A DNA stretch of 64,000 nt from JAAURS01 sp044923475. GTDB taxonomy: Bacteria > Cyanobacteriota > Cyanobacteriia > Thermosynechococcales > Thermosynechococcaceae. Positions 41,921 through 51,593 of this stretch are shown here, one piece after another. Made by a program: the position numbers and the translations under genes. Below the pieces are notes generated by a model that was not told the DNA's origin, made no database searches, and was given only the letters and a program-made list of their open reading frames with translations. The number at the start of each line of letters is the position of its first letter. The first letter of the stretch is position 1. Where the stretch lies: assembly GCF_044923475.1 (NCBI RefSeq), contig NZ_CP137338.1, positions 3,410,001 to 3,474,000 of the forward strand, read 5' to 3'.

Positions 41921-44239
41921 CTAAACCTCAACCGACTCGATCTCGGTGTCTGCCTCGGGCGAAAGAAAGGGCAACTCTAGCTCCGGTAGGGAGCCTTGAA
42001 TCAGACTTGCGACGGCGGGCATGTCCGCTGCCGCGCCGCACAATAACAGGCGATCGCCCTCTGAGAGCACCGTATCGCCCGTAGGAAAGCGAATCAGCTC
42101 GCCCTTGTGGCGCAGGGACTGAACTTGCACGCGGTATTGCTGGTTGGCATTAAGCGTGCCTAAGGGTTGGCCTTTGATGGGGCTGCTGGCCCGAACCATG
42201 ACCCACTGGCAGGATGCGTCGGTAATGGGTTCGGCCACTTCCCCTTCAGCGAGTTCGGTAAAGGCTTGAATTTCTTCAGGTTGACCGACGAGTAAGAGGC
42301 GATCGCCCTTCTCCAGCACCGTCGTCGGGTCGGGATAATCTAGTTCTTCCCCGCCAGCGCGGCGGATGGCCATAAACGCCACCCCCGTCAGCCGACGGCA
42401 GTCCGTTTCGGCAATGCTCATACCCAGTAGCGGCGAATTCTCGGGCAGCGAGCACCATCGGTTATTGAGCTCTCGGGCGGCAGTGCGCACCTCCCGCTGC
42501 ACCGCAAAAGAAGAGCGTTCGGTGCGGAAATCGGTGTATCGGCCTTCCCGGATGAGTTGGATCTGCGGTTGAATGGCGGATTCGTCCAGACCCAGCCGAC
42601 TCAGCAAATGGGAAGACAGTTCTAAACTGGCCTCAAACTCTGGCTGTACCACTTCTGTGGCTCCCAGTTGGTAAAGCAGTTCCAAGTCCTTATCCTGGGT
42701 GGCGCGGGTGACGATGTCCAGATCGGGAGAAAATTCTAGCGATCGCTTCAGGCACAGTCGCGTACTCATGGCGCTCGGCAGCACCACAGCCATACCCCTC
42801 GCTTGGGACACTTGGGCTTTCTCTAGCACTTGCGTACTCGCCGCATCTCCGTAGACATAGGGAATTTTTTCTTCGCGGAGCTGTTGAATCGCGCTTTCTG
42901 CCTGATCGATCACCACCACCGGGTAATGGTAGCTTTGCAGCACCTTCACGATGCTGCGTCCCATTTGCCCGTACCCGCAGACAATTACGTGATTCCGAAG
43001 CGTCACGTCTGCGCCGCTCAGCTCCGGCTCCGCAGGAGTGGAGAGCAGCATCTGCTGGAACTTAGGAATTTGTTCGGCCCAGGCAAACGCCTTCGGTAAG
43101 GCTTGAAAGACAAAAGGCGTGACCACGAGCGTCACCGCCGTCGTACCCAAGACCAACAGGTAAACCTTTTGGGAAATCAGCCCTAAAACTTGACCCTTAC
43201 TCACCAAGACAAAGGAAAATTCCCCAATTTGAGCCAGCCCAAAGCCCGCAATCAGTGCCGTTTTGAGGGAATACCCAAACAGCCGCACGATCGGCGTCAC
43301 GATCGCAAACTTACCGACAATGACAATGGTCACCAGCCCTAAAATCAGCTCCAGATGCTCCCACAAAAACACGGGGTCGATCAGCATCCCGATCGCCGCA
43401 AAAAAGAGCGTCGCGAAAATGTCCCGCAACGGCTCCACGTAGGCCAGGGTCTGGTCGGCGTACTCCACCTCCGAAATCATCAGCCCCGCCAAAAAGGCCC
43501 CCATTTCAATGGACAGGCCAAAATGCTCCGTCAAAAGGGCGATTCCCAAACACAGCGCCACGACACCCAACAAAAATAGTTCTCGGCTCTCCGTCCAAGC
43601 CAAAAACCGCAGCAGACGCGGGAGCACCCATACCCCACTGGCGATCGCCCCCCCTGAAATAATGGCAATCTTCAGCAGCGCCCACCCGACCGCAATGCCG
43701 ATCTGGTCCGGCGACTTATCTAAGGCTGGCAGAATGGCCAACATCAAGCCCACGGCCAGATCTTGAACCACCAAAATCCCCAGCATCACTTGAGCGTGGG
43801 GCGTTTCCGTTTCATTGCTTTCGGCCAGACACTTTAGCACCACCGCCGTAGAGGACAGAGACAGCACCGCCCCTAGAAAAATGCCTTGGGGCATGGAAGT
43901 CACCCACCCCACCGCCGTCGAAATCAGAGCCGTTACGGCAATGGTCAGCAAGATTTGCAGGCTACCGCCCCCCAAACTAATGCCCTGTACCTTGCGCAGC
44001 TCGCTAATTGAAAACTTTACGCCCAAAGCAAACAAGAGAAACGCCACCCCAAACTGGGCTAGGGTTTCCACCTGAACCACTTCCTTAATCAACCCCAGCC
44101 CAGACGGACCGACAATAATCCCTCCCAGGAGATACCCCAGCAGCACGGGCTGTCGCAGCAAAGCCGCCAGCAATCCACCGCCAGCGGCGGCCCCCAAAAC
44201 CGTTACTAAATCCAGAATCAGTCGAAAGTCTTCCTGCAC
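41921..44239 (-). CDS. CPA2-family cation/proton antiporter with TrkA-N and TrkA-C domains
   Basis: A 772-residue membrane protein starting at GTG. The first 390 residues are an antiporter domain with about 12 membrane segments (GGGLLAALLRQPVLLGYLLGG, GILVVQDLAVGLMLAILPAL with the ion-site Gln-Asp pair, FGLAQIGEFSFVLVS). A TrkA-N NAD-binding domain follows (HVIVCGYGQMGRSIVKVLQ), then two TrkA-C domains (around 590-660 and 675-755). This is the Kef/RosB-like layout; the ion could be K+ or Na+. The two RCK-type TrkA-C units suggest control by a small ligand, and c-di-AMP is a known ligand of such domains. It follows the sensor operon on the same strand with a 98-bp gap. Confidence 0.9.
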   Translation of the reverse strand: MQEDFRLILDLVTVLGAAAGGGLLAALLRQPVLLGYLLGGIIVGPSGLGLIKEVVQVETLAQFGVAFLLFALGVKFSISELRKVQGISLGGGSLQILLTIAVTALISTAVGWVTSMPQGIFLGAVLSLSSTAVVLKCLAESNETETPHAQVMLGILVVQDLAVGLMLAILPALDKSPDQIGIAVGWALLKIAIISGGAIASGVWVLPRLLRFLAWTESRELFLLGVVALCLGIALLTEHFGLSIEMGAFLAGLMISEVEYADQTLAYVEPLRDIFATLFFAAIGMLIDPVFLWEHLELILGLVTIVIVGKFAIVTPIVRLFGYSLKTALIAGFGLAQIGEFSFVLVSKGQVLGLISQKVYLLVLGTTAVTLVVTPFVFQALPKAFAWAEQIPKFQQMLLSTPAEPELSGADVTLRNHVIVCGYGQMGRSIVKVLQSYHYPVVVIDQAESAIQQLREEKIPYVYGDAASTQVLEKAQVSQARGMAVVLPSAMSTRLCLKRSLEFSPDLDIVTRATQDKDLELLYQLGATEVVQPEFEASLELSSHLLSRLGLDESAIQPQIQLIREGRYTDFRTERSSFAVQREVRTAARELNNRWCSLPENSPLLGMSIAETDCRRLTGVAFMAIRRAGGEELDYPDPTTVLEKGDRLLLVGQPEEIQAFTELAEGEVAEPITDASCQWVMVRASSPIKGQPLGTLNANQQYRVQVQSLRHKGELIRFPTGDTVLSEGDRLLLCGAAADMPAVASLIQGSLPELELPFLSPEADTEIESVEV

Positions 44240-44603
44240 AAAGCGTTCCTAGTCGTGGCTCGGACAATAAATAGCAATGCTTTTAACCACTTTACTAAGT
44301 TTTTATAGTGCGGGCTGAAAGATCTGAGGCCGTAAGGGGATTAATACTAGAGAGTGCTAGCCGATTTGGACTTAGATGAGCCTATTTTTTTCCCAAATGC
44401 TGCGTTCTGAGTCCAAGTCTGTGTTTTTGGAGATTGTTTGTATTCACTTCTTATAGCAAGCTATACAGACAACCTAAGACAGCATTTTCATTAGTATTGA
44501 GTTTGCTTTAGGCATCGCACAATCGGAAAAAAGACTTCGTTTTTCCTTCCGAGTTGGGCAAAATAAGACCAAGTAAGTCTGGAGACAGCAAGGGAACGGC
44601 AAG
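44240..44603. other. AT-rich gap between divergent antiporter and ComFB-like genes
   Basis: 364 bp holding the promoters of both genes. A hairpin GGAAAAA / TTTTTCC with an 8-nt loop lies at about 44525-44546, within the ComFB-like leader. The leader ends with AAGGGAACGGCAAG before the ATG. I see no gene here. Confidence 0.4.
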
Positions 44604-45158
44604 ATGACCATTCAAGAAATCGTTGAAGTAGCCCTAGAGAACGGGTATCTCACGCCAACCATGGAAGCTGAGGTAGGTCGCATTTGCGATAATGCCGCAG
44701 ATTTATCGGTGGATGAATATCAGGCTCTAGATAAGCTAATGGGGGCTTTGTTGACAGGTCAGGTCGTGGCCGTGCCCCGGAAGCAGTTTATTAACGTGAT
44801 GGAAGAGCTGGTGCTCACGGAGTCCATTACTCGGGTCTCGGACATTGAGTCCCGCAACAACATTACCCTCGATATTGGCGATATTGCCGCTTACGCGCTC
44901 AATCGCCTGCCGCCCCTCTATGCGACGACGGAAGAAGGGGCAAACTATCAACGCAAGCGCGCTCAATCGGAATTGAAAGATTTAATTGCCCAACAGGTCA
45001 ATGCGGCAATTTCTCGCAACCAAGACCAGCCGGAGTTCTTCCCGGAACGCCGCGCGATCGCCCAACCTTCAGGCCAAAGCCCCGATTTCCTCTCGCAGAT
45101 GAGTTCTCTGCTTCAGGCCCACGCCCCTGACTACGAGAAGCCCGTCGAAGTTCAGTAA
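44604..45158 (+). CDS. ComFB-like protein
   Basis: A 184-residue soluble protein. The core (about 15-120) has DEYQALDKLMGALLTGQVVAVPRKQFINVMEELVLTE and DIGDIAAYALNRLPPLYATTEEGANYQR, which match the late-competence ComFB family. Recent work on cyanobacterial ComFB-domain proteins describes them as receptors for cyclic dinucleotides such as c-di-GMP, affecting cell size or pilus function; whether this one binds is not visible from sequence. The Cys residues of Bacillus ComFB are absent. The C-terminal 50 residues are disordered-looking. The gene stands before tldD with a 134-bp gap. Confidence 0.8.
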   Translation: MTIQEIVEVALENGYLTPTMEAEVGRICDNAADLSVDEYQALDKLMGALLTGQVVAVPRKQFINVMEELVLTESITRVSDIESRNNITLDIGDIAAYALNRLPPLYATTEEGANYQRKRAQSELKDLIAQQVNAAISRNQDQPEFFPERRAIAQPSGQSPDFLSQMSSLLQAHAPDYEKPVEVQ

Positions 45159-45292
45159 AGTTCGATACAGTTCGATCGAACTGCTCGGGCATCGCTCTGA
45201 GATCGAACTTTCATCCGAAGCAGCGATGGGGTTCGATCGGCATTAGAGTGAGGGGTAGAAGAGGTTGTCGCTCTGTTTACCGTTTGACTCGA

Positions 45293-46696
45293 ATGCAGCA
45301 GTTTTCTGAAACTTACAAAAATTACGCAGTCGATCTGATTCGCCGCTATTGCGATCGGGTTGATTTTCTAGCAATTCGGCTTGAGCAATCTGAAGCAGCG
45401 ACCATTTTACTGCGGGGGACCAAGGTCGAAACGTTAAGCGAAGAGTTTGCCTTGGGGGGACAGGTCCGCGCCTGTCACCGAGGCGGGTGGGGATTTACAA
45501 GCTTTAACAGCATCAACCTGCTGCAGGAGCGCATTGAAGAGGCGATCGCCGCTGCCAAGTGGGTCGGAACCTCAACTACCCAGTTGGCAGCGGTCGATCC
45601 CATTCAAATCTCTATTCCACTTCAAATCAGCGGCACCAATCCTAGAGAGATTCCACTATCTCAGAAAAAAGCGTTGTGCTCGCACTACGCATCCGTGCTG
45701 CGGGAAACCTCGCCAGATATCGCAACCGTATCGGTACGGTATTTAGACAGCCTTCAAAACGTCTTATACGTCACCTCAGAGCAAACCGCGATCGAACAAA
45801 CCTGGGTGGATATGGAAATGCGGTTTGCCGCAACCGCCAGACAGGATCAGTGCGTACAGACCGGACGGGAAACGACAGGGTCTCGAAAAGCCTTTGAAGA
45901 TCTCGAAGGTTTAGAAAACCAGGTGCGCCAAGCGGCGCTTAGAGCGGTCGATGCCCTTGACTTGCCCGCAGTCAAGGGCGGCACTTACCCGGTTGTCATC
46001 GATCCCGTCCTGACGGGTTTATTTGTCCATGAAGCCTTCGGCCACCTCTCCGAGGCGGACATGACCTACGAAAACCCCGAGCTTTTGGAAGTGATGACGA
46101 TGGGCAAACCCTTCGGCCCCGCCTCCCTCAACATTTACGATGGCGCGGCGATCGCAGGGCATCGAGGCAGCTATGGCTACGATGACGAGGGCGTGCCTGC
46201 AACCATTACCCCCCTCATCGAGTCGGGCATTTTAGTCGGCAGGCTCCATTCCCGCGAAACAGCCGGGCGGCTGGGCGAACAGCCTACGGGCAATGCTCGC
46301 TGTCTCAACTATCACTTCCCGCCCATCGTGCGGATGAGCAACACCTGGATCGAGCGCGGCACGACCTCCGTCAGCGATCTCTTTACCGATATCAAAGAGG
46401 GAATTTACGCTCGCAATTGGCTCAGCGGCATGACCAACGGCGAAATGTTTACCTTTTCTGCGGGAGAAGCCTGGATGATTCGAAACGGGCGCTTGGCAGA
46501 ACCCGTTCGGGACGTCACCCTCTCTGGAAACGCATTTAAAACCCTCAAACACATTGAGGCCATTGGCGACGACTTTGGCTGGGATGAATCCGGCGGATGC
46601 GGCAAAGCCGAACAAGTCGGCCTATCCGTAGGCTGCGGGGGGCCAAGTCTGCGGATTCGCAATGTCGTGGTCAGCGGAGAAGCCTCCAGCGAATAG
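45293..46696 (+). CDS. tldD: TldD/PmbA-family metalloprotease, TldD type
   Basis: TldD forms a heterodimer with TldE (PmbA) that removes or matures peptides. The start chosen is the ATG at 45293 (MQQFSETYKNYAVDLI), giving 467 residues; a reading from 45248 adds 15 residues that do not look like the family. The N-terminal domain is followed by FVHEAFGHLSEADM, where HExxxH supplies the metal ligands, and the C-terminal SGMTNGEMFTFSAGEAWMIRNG, GIYARNW and GGCGKAEQVGLSVGCGGPSL with conserved Cys residues. A TldE partner is not in the window. A strong terminator follows. Confidence 0.92.
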   Translation: MQQFSETYKNYAVDLIRRYCDRVDFLAIRLEQSEAATILLRGTKVETLSEEFALGGQVRACHRGGWGFTSFNSINLLQERIEEAIAAAKWVGTSTTQLAAVDPIQISIPLQISGTNPREIPLSQKKALCSHYASVLRETSPDIATVSVRYLDSLQNVLYVTSEQTAIEQTWVDMEMRFAATARQDQCVQTGRETTGSRKAFEDLEGLENQVRQAALRAVDALDLPAVKGGTYPVVIDPVLTGLFVHEAFGHLSEADMTYENPELLEVMTMGKPFGPASLNIYDGAAIAGHRGSYGYDDEGVPATITPLIESGILVGRLHSRETAGRLGEQPTGNARCLNYHFPPIVRMSNTWIERGTTSVSDLFTDIKEGIYARNWLSGMTNGEMFTFSAGEAWMIRNGRLAEPVRDVTLSGNAFKTLKHIEAIGDDFGWDESGGCGKAEQVGLSVGCGGPSLRIRNVVVSGEASSE

Positions 46697-46723
46697 CGAT
46701 CTGCAGACTCTCGAACTGCCTAC

Positions 46724-46756
46724 AAAAAGCTCCTGCAAAATACGCAGGAGCTTTTT
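46724..46756. terminator. Bidirectional rho-independent terminator
   Basis: AAAAAGCTCCTGC / GCAGGAGCTTTTT, a perfect 13-bp stem with a 7-nt loop. It lies between the stops of tldD (+) and the Pro-rich lipoprotein gene (-) and can serve both. Confidence 0.92.
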
Positions 46757-46767
46757 GTTCGATCGTT

Positions 46768-48498
46768 TTAGGGTTTAGCGATTGTTGCAGAATCCGCCTC
46801 TAATCCAGAGCTGGGCTGTAGACTCTGGAGATCGATCGCCTTTGAATAGCGGCTCGGCAGGGAACTCTGTTCCGGCGATTCTACGACGGCTGGTTTGTCC
46901 CTATCCTCCCCAGGCTCTAAGTTCAGAAATTTTCGCCACGGCCTTTCAGAGGTCTTTTCTAATGCAGGGGTCTTTTCCAACGGCAACGACTTCTCCTTTG
47001 ACTCAACGCCCGAGCGAACGACATCGGGCAATTCGACCTTAGGTTGTACTGGAGGTTTTACTGGCGAAGGCGTTGGAAACTTGGGTTGAGTTGGAGCGGG
47101 TTTGATGCTCTCAGCCTTACTGAATGCTCCCGTTCCGGCTGTGGGTTCTATCTGTTGGGGCAATGGCAATTGAGGGGTTGGCGAAACGATATCCGGCTGC
47201 CGAAAACGCTTTAAATAAGATTGGATGGGATTCTCGCCAGCGGGAACTGGCTTACGCTCGTCTTTATCAAAACCTTTGGAGGGAGAGCTGAGTTCGCCAG
47301 CAGGCGGCTCGACTCGAACCGCTTCCAGTTTTCGTGCGGGAACGGGCACAATGCGTTCCTGGGGTTTAGGGAGGCTCGGCGAAGGCAGCTTGACCGGAAC
47401 CGGAGCCTCTGGAATTGCGACGGGACTGGGGGAAGGAATAGGAGGTAAAGAGACATCCGACTTTGGTTCTGTCGTCGGTTCCGGCGCCTTAAGAACGGGA
47501 GCGGGTTTTGGAGCAGACAAAGCCTCCAGTTTCTGCGCCGCACGGCGCTGACTGGCTTCAAGACTCACCATTGGCTCCGCGTCTTCTACACTAAGGTCCC
47601 CTCGCACTAGCCTAGAGAGCGCGTCGCTTCCTCCTGAATTCAGAGTGACGAGCCGAACCGTCTCGCTCAAATCATTGGGAATCGCTTTGCCGCTCGGACT
47701 CAGTAGCTCGACTTTGACCCAATTTGCGCCAGACTTGAATCCTTTTAGATAGAGCGGCGGCTGTTCTTCGGTTATGAAGCTTTTACCATTTACGGTCACC
47801 TGCACCTTTGGGCCGGACGATACCGCAGGTTCGGAACCTTTGGATTCGCCTGAAGGCGAAGTAATCAGGTAGTCCAGCAGAATGGGCTCGGCACCATACT
47901 CGCCATGGGGTTGGCTGTAAGTCAGTAAGGGTCGATCTGAGGTAGGACGATGGGTATGAGTTGGAGCAAAAACGTGGAACGTCACGAGATCGAACGCGCT
48001 TGGCGCTTTAACGATCTCATGCCAAGGAAGACTGGCAAAAACCCGGATCGTGTGGGTTCCAGGCTTTAAGTCTGAAAACGCGATGCTTTGCTTGGCATCG
48101 TATACGTCTGCATAGGGCTGGTCGTCGAGCAACACGGTCAGATGAGGTCCCAATGCAAGTTCGGGATCCTTAAATATCGGAAAATCTTCTACGTCAAACC
48201 GAATGCTCGCCGTGGTTTGGTCGATCGTTTCGTCGGCCTTTAGGCCCACAATCTTGACTTGCGGGTCGCGACGAGACAGCGATCGCTGCGCGTCAAGAGT
48301 CCGCCGCAACTGTCGGATCCGATCTGGCGGAGACACCTCCTCCAGATTTGGACCTCGAGCAAATATCCCCTGAGGCATATCGACAGCTTGGGAATTTGGG
48401 GACGACGATCGAGCGCACCCAGATAAGCCCAAAAACAAAATCAAACAAACCGCAGAAACTGCAATACGTTTGCCTATTTCTTGCCAACGTCTGCCCAT
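46768..48498 (-). CDS. Pro-rich putative lipoprotein, unknown function
   Basis: About 576 residues from the ATG at 48498 (AAAGGAG about 12 nt upstream; other Met, GTG starts lie nearby, up to 48549). The N-terminus is a lipoprotein signal: basic head, RIAVSAVCLILFLGLSGC with lipobox LSGC. A folded region follows (about 60-270) that reads like two beta-sandwich units (PHLTVLLDDQPYADVYDAKQ; GPKVQVTVNGKSFITEEQPP), then about 250 residues rich in Pro, Ser and Lys with no predictable fold. The beta units with FSDLKPGTHTIRVFASLPW resemble domains that handle surface or wall polymers, but I do not assign a function. Confidence 0.7.
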   Translation of the reverse strand: MGRRWQEIGKRIAVSAVCLILFLGLSGCARSSSPNSQAVDMPQGIFARGPNLEEVSPPDRIRQLRRTLDAQRSLSRRDPQVKIVGLKADETIDQTTASIRFDVEDFPIFKDPELALGPHLTVLLDDQPYADVYDAKQSIAFSDLKPGTHTIRVFASLPWHEIVKAPSAFDLVTFHVFAPTHTHRPTSDRPLLTYSQPHGEYGAEPILLDYLITSPSGESKGSEPAVSSGPKVQVTVNGKSFITEEQPPLYLKGFKSGANWVKVELLSPSGKAIPNDLSETVRLVTLNSGGSDALSRLVRGDLSVEDAEPMVSLEASQRRAAQKLEALSAPKPAPVLKAPEPTTEPKSDVSLPPIPSPSPVAIPEAPVPVKLPSPSLPKPQERIVPVPARKLEAVRVEPPAGELSSPSKGFDKDERKPVPAGENPIQSYLKRFRQPDIVSPTPQLPLPQQIEPTAGTGAFSKAESIKPAPTQPKFPTPSPVKPPVQPKVELPDVVRSGVESKEKSLPLEKTPALEKTSERPWRKFLNLEPGEDRDKPAVVESPEQSSLPSRYSKAIDLQSLQPSSGLEADSATIAKP

Positions 48499-48695
48499 CA
48501 CGCTTGCCATACTCCTTTCATCACGCTTCAGCCTGCTCGAGATACGCAAGGATAACAGACGCTTTGCTTCACTTAACCTTTAACCCTATGTCGGCTTACT
48601 GATAAAGCGCCTCTACCCTCTTAACGGAACTATAGCGGAAAAGACTCGACCTACTTCGCAGACATTAGAAACGTCCAAATCCGAAACTTGAAAGA

Positions 48696-48712
48696 GATTA
48701 CAATTTGTAATC
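48696..48712. promoter_or_regulatory. Operator-like palindrome GATTACAATTTGTAATC
   Basis: Two perfect 8-bp arms around one base. It lies about 200 bp upstream of the Pro-rich lipoprotein gene (-) and 600 bp upstream of psaA (+). This kind of symmetry suits a dimeric regulator. No known consensus fits fully. Confidence 0.4.
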
Positions 48713-49060
48713 GTCAACATGAAAACTCTTTATTCCAAAACAGCCCTCCCAAAGCAAAGTTAAGAAACCTAACTTTGCCATTCCCGCGCCAGAGGTCATA
48801 CTCAAGATTTAGCTGAAATCAACCTTCAAATGCCCTAGAAACAGCTAATCCTCGTGCTTTTCAACCAACGGAACAAGTTCCTAGCTCTCCTAAGGGAATA
48901 TCAAAAGACGACTTGTCAAGCATCAAAGATTAAAAAATATTAAGTTTTGAAATAACTCTTAAAATAATTACTGCAATTGTTGCATTTGATGCAGTCCGAT
49001 TCAGTCCATGTCAGACACCTTAATTATTGTTAATTGCCTTAAAATGCCTGGTAGGACACC

Positions 49061-49066
49061 TATAAT
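49061..49066 (+). promoter_or_regulatory. Candidate -10 box of psaA
   Basis: TATAAT on the coding strand, 248 nt before the psaA ATG. The spacing to the nearest -35-like element is poor, so the assignment is tentative. Confidence 0.35.
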
Positions 49067-49314
49067 TCACTAGTGAGAACTCTTCCAAGGCTGATACATA
49101 TTGAGAATCAGTCGTTCTGCCGCTTCTCTTAGATCTCTCAATTTGGATGAAGCGAGTTGCGGTTGCTCCGGTCGAGCTTGACTGCCTATCGCAGCCAAGA
49201 TTGGTCTCGGCACCCCGGCACCTTTCCTCCAAATCAGTGGTTTTTCGCTATAGCGATTCAGAACACGGAAGACGGATCCTCGTTCCTTGCTTGCTCAAAG
49301 AGAGGAGAGTCTCA

Positions 49315-51570
49315 ATGACGATTAGCCCTAAGGAGCGAGAGTCAAAGGTTAGAGTGATTGTCGATAATAATCCCGTTCCCACCTCATTTGAAAAGTGGGG
49401 ACAACCCGGACACTTCGACCGCACCCTAGCTAAGGGCCCCCAAACCACCACGTGGATTTGGAACCTGCACGCTCTTGCTCATGACTTCGATACACATACC
49501 AGCGATTTAGAAGACATCTCTCGCAAAATTTTCAGCGCTCACTTCGGCCACCTCGCCGTCGTGTTCATTTGGCTGAGCGGGATGTATTTTCACGGTGCTC
49601 GATTTTCAAACTACGAAGCCTGGATGGGTAACCCAACCGGCATTAAGCCCAGTGCTCAGGTCGTCTGGCCGATTGTCGGTCAAGGCATCTTAAACGGAGA
49701 TGTGGGTGGCGGTTTCCACGGCATCCAAATTACATCTGGTTTGTTCCAGCTTTGGCGTGCTTCCGGCATTACAAACTCTTATCAGCTTTACTGCACAGCC
49801 ATTGGTGGCTTAGTCATGGCTGCTCTAATGCTGTTTGCCGGATGGTTCCACTATCACGTGCGAGCTCCAAAACTGGAGTGGTTCCAAAATGTCGAATCGA
49901 TGATGAACCATCACCTAGCTGGTTTGCTGGGCTGCGGTTCTCTCGGTTGGGCAGGTCACCAGATCCATGTTTCCTTGCCTATTAACAAACTTTTAGATTC
50001 TGGCGTTGCGCCCAAGGATATTCCCCTTCCCCATGAGTTCATCCTGAATAAGGACCTTATGACGGAGCTATATCCGAGCTTTGCTCAGGGCTTAACTCCT
50101 TTCTTTACCCTTAATTGGGGTGCCTATTCCGACTTCTTGACCTTCAAAGGTGGCCTCAACCCCGTAACCGGCGGTCTGTGGCTCTCAGATACAGCCCACC
50201 ATCACTTGGCCTTGGCTGTTCTGCTCATCATTGCAGGGCACTTCTACCGCACTAACTGGGGTATTGGCCACAGTTTCAAAGAAGTTTTGGAAGCGCACAA
50301 GGGCCCCTTTACTGGCGAAGGCCATAAGGGAATGTACGAAATTTTCACGACCTCTTGGCACTGCCAGTTGTCCTGGAACTTAGCCTGGATGGGTTCTTTA
50401 TCCATTCTGGTGGCCCAACACATGTATTCCATGCCGCCCTACCCCTACATTGCGACGGACTATCCGACTCAAATCGGTTTGTTTACGCACCACATGTGGA
50501 TTGGCGGGTTCCTAATCGTGGGTGCAGCAGCACACGCAGCTATTTTCATGGTGCGGGATTACGATCCGGCAACCCATCAAAATAACTTGCTGGATCGCGT
50601 TCTGCGCCATCGGGATGCAATTATTTCCCATCTAAATTGGGTTTGTATTTTTCTAGGCTTCCATAGCTTTGGTCTGTACATCCATAACGACACCATGCGT
50701 GCCTTGGGTCGTCCTCAAGACATGTTTTCCGATACGGGTATTCAACTTCAGCCCGTATTTGCTCAGTGGATCCAAAATCTGCATACTTTAGCGCCCGGGA
50801 CGACTGCACCCAATGCAATGGCTACGGTTAGTCATGCGTTTGGCGGTGGCATCGTTGCCGTTGGCAATAAAGTGGCGATGATGCCCATTGCGCTGGGTAC
50901 GGCGGACTTTATGGTTCACCATATTCATGCCTTTACGATTCACGTGACCGTGCTCATTCTGCTCAAGGGCGTGCTGTTCTCTCGTAGCTCTCGTCTGATT
51001 CCAGACAAGGCTAACTTGGGATTCCGCTTCCCTTGCGACGGACCCGGTCGAGGCGGCACCTGCCAGGTTTCTGGTTGGGACCACGTCTTCCTAGGTCTGT
51101 TCTGGATGTATAACTCCTTGTCAATTGTGATTTTCCACTTTAGTTGGAAGATGCAGTCCGATGTATGGGGCACCGTAGGCGCAGACGGTTCGGTCTCTCA
51201 TATCACTGGCGGTAATTTCGCCCAAAGCGCCATTACGATTAACGGCTGGTTGAGAGATTTCCTTTGGGCGCAAGCTTCTCAGGTTATTAACTCCTACGGT
51301 TCGGCACTGTCGGCCTACGGTTTATTGTTCTTGGGAGCGCACTTTGTGTGGGCCTTTAGTCTCATGTTCTTATTCAGTGGTCGCGGCTACTGGCAAGAGC
51401 TGATCGAGTCTATTGTTTGGGCGCACAACAAGTTAAAGGTTGCCCCTGCAATTCAACCTCGCGCTTTGAGCATCATTCAAGGCCGTGCGGTTGGGGTTGC
51501 TCACTACCTTCTTGGAGGTATTGCAACCACCTGGGCATTCTTCCATGCTCACATACTTTCAGTAGGGTAA
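49315..51570 (+). CDS. psaA: Photosystem I P700 apoprotein A1
   Basis: One half of the photosystem I core, binding P700, about 80 chlorophylls with PsaB, and the Fx cluster. The start is the ATG at 49315 (MTISPKERESKVRVIVDNN), which gives 751 residues, the usual length, and has GAGGAG 6-7 nt upstream; an upstream in-frame extension exists but is not part of PsaA. Eleven membrane helices and the Fx loop FPCDGPGRGGTCQVSGWDH are intact. Many His ligands of chlorophyll are visible (SAHFGHLA, MNHHLAGLLG). psaB follows after 23 bp. Confidence 0.98.
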   Translation: MTISPKERESKVRVIVDNNPVPTSFEKWGQPGHFDRTLAKGPQTTTWIWNLHALAHDFDTHTSDLEDISRKIFSAHFGHLAVVFIWLSGMYFHGARFSNYEAWMGNPTGIKPSAQVVWPIVGQGILNGDVGGGFHGIQITSGLFQLWRASGITNSYQLYCTAIGGLVMAALMLFAGWFHYHVRAPKLEWFQNVESMMNHHLAGLLGCGSLGWAGHQIHVSLPINKLLDSGVAPKDIPLPHEFILNKDLMTELYPSFAQGLTPFFTLNWGAYSDFLTFKGGLNPVTGGLWLSDTAHHHLALAVLLIIAGHFYRTNWGIGHSFKEVLEAHKGPFTGEGHKGMYEIFTTSWHCQLSWNLAWMGSLSILVAQHMYSMPPYPYIATDYPTQIGLFTHHMWIGGFLIVGAAAHAAIFMVRDYDPATHQNNLLDRVLRHRDAIISHLNWVCIFLGFHSFGLYIHNDTMRALGRPQDMFSDTGIQLQPVFAQWIQNLHTLAPGTTAPNAMATVSHAFGGGIVAVGNKVAMMPIALGTADFMVHHIHAFTIHVTVLILLKGVLFSRSSRLIPDKANLGFRFPCDGPGRGGTCQVSGWDHVFLGLFWMYNSLSIVIFHFSWKMQSDVWGTVGADGSVSHITGGNFAQSAITINGWLRDFLWAQASQVINSYGSALSAYGLLFLGAHFVWAFSLMFLFSGRGYWQELIESIVWAHNKLKVAPAIQPRALSIIQGRAVGVAHYLLGGIATTWAFFHAHILSVG

Positions 51571-51593
51571 GGGCGAGGAGGACCTATAAAACT

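Larger units (their letters stand above)
48499..49314. other. Long upstream region of psaA
   Basis: About 815 bp with no gene. It includes an imperfect operator-like palindrome at 48696-48712 and a TATAAT at 49061-49066, which could be a psaA -10 box giving a leader of about 240 nt; the nearest -35-like element (TTGCCT) is 21 nt away and weak. A GAGGAG ribosome site lies at 49303. psaA-psaB leaders in other cyanobacteria are long and carry high-light response sites, but I cannot find a good HLR1 match here. Confidence 0.4.

Noticed and set aside
49147..49314. An N-terminal extension of psaA
   Set aside because: The frame stays open upstream, but PsaA proteins begin at MTISPKERE, and the GAGGAG site is placed for the ATG at 49315.
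51417..51593. An N-terminal extension of psaB overlapping psaA
   Set aside because: It is a shadow of the psaA 3' end; the ribosome site and conserved N-terminus fix the start at 51594.
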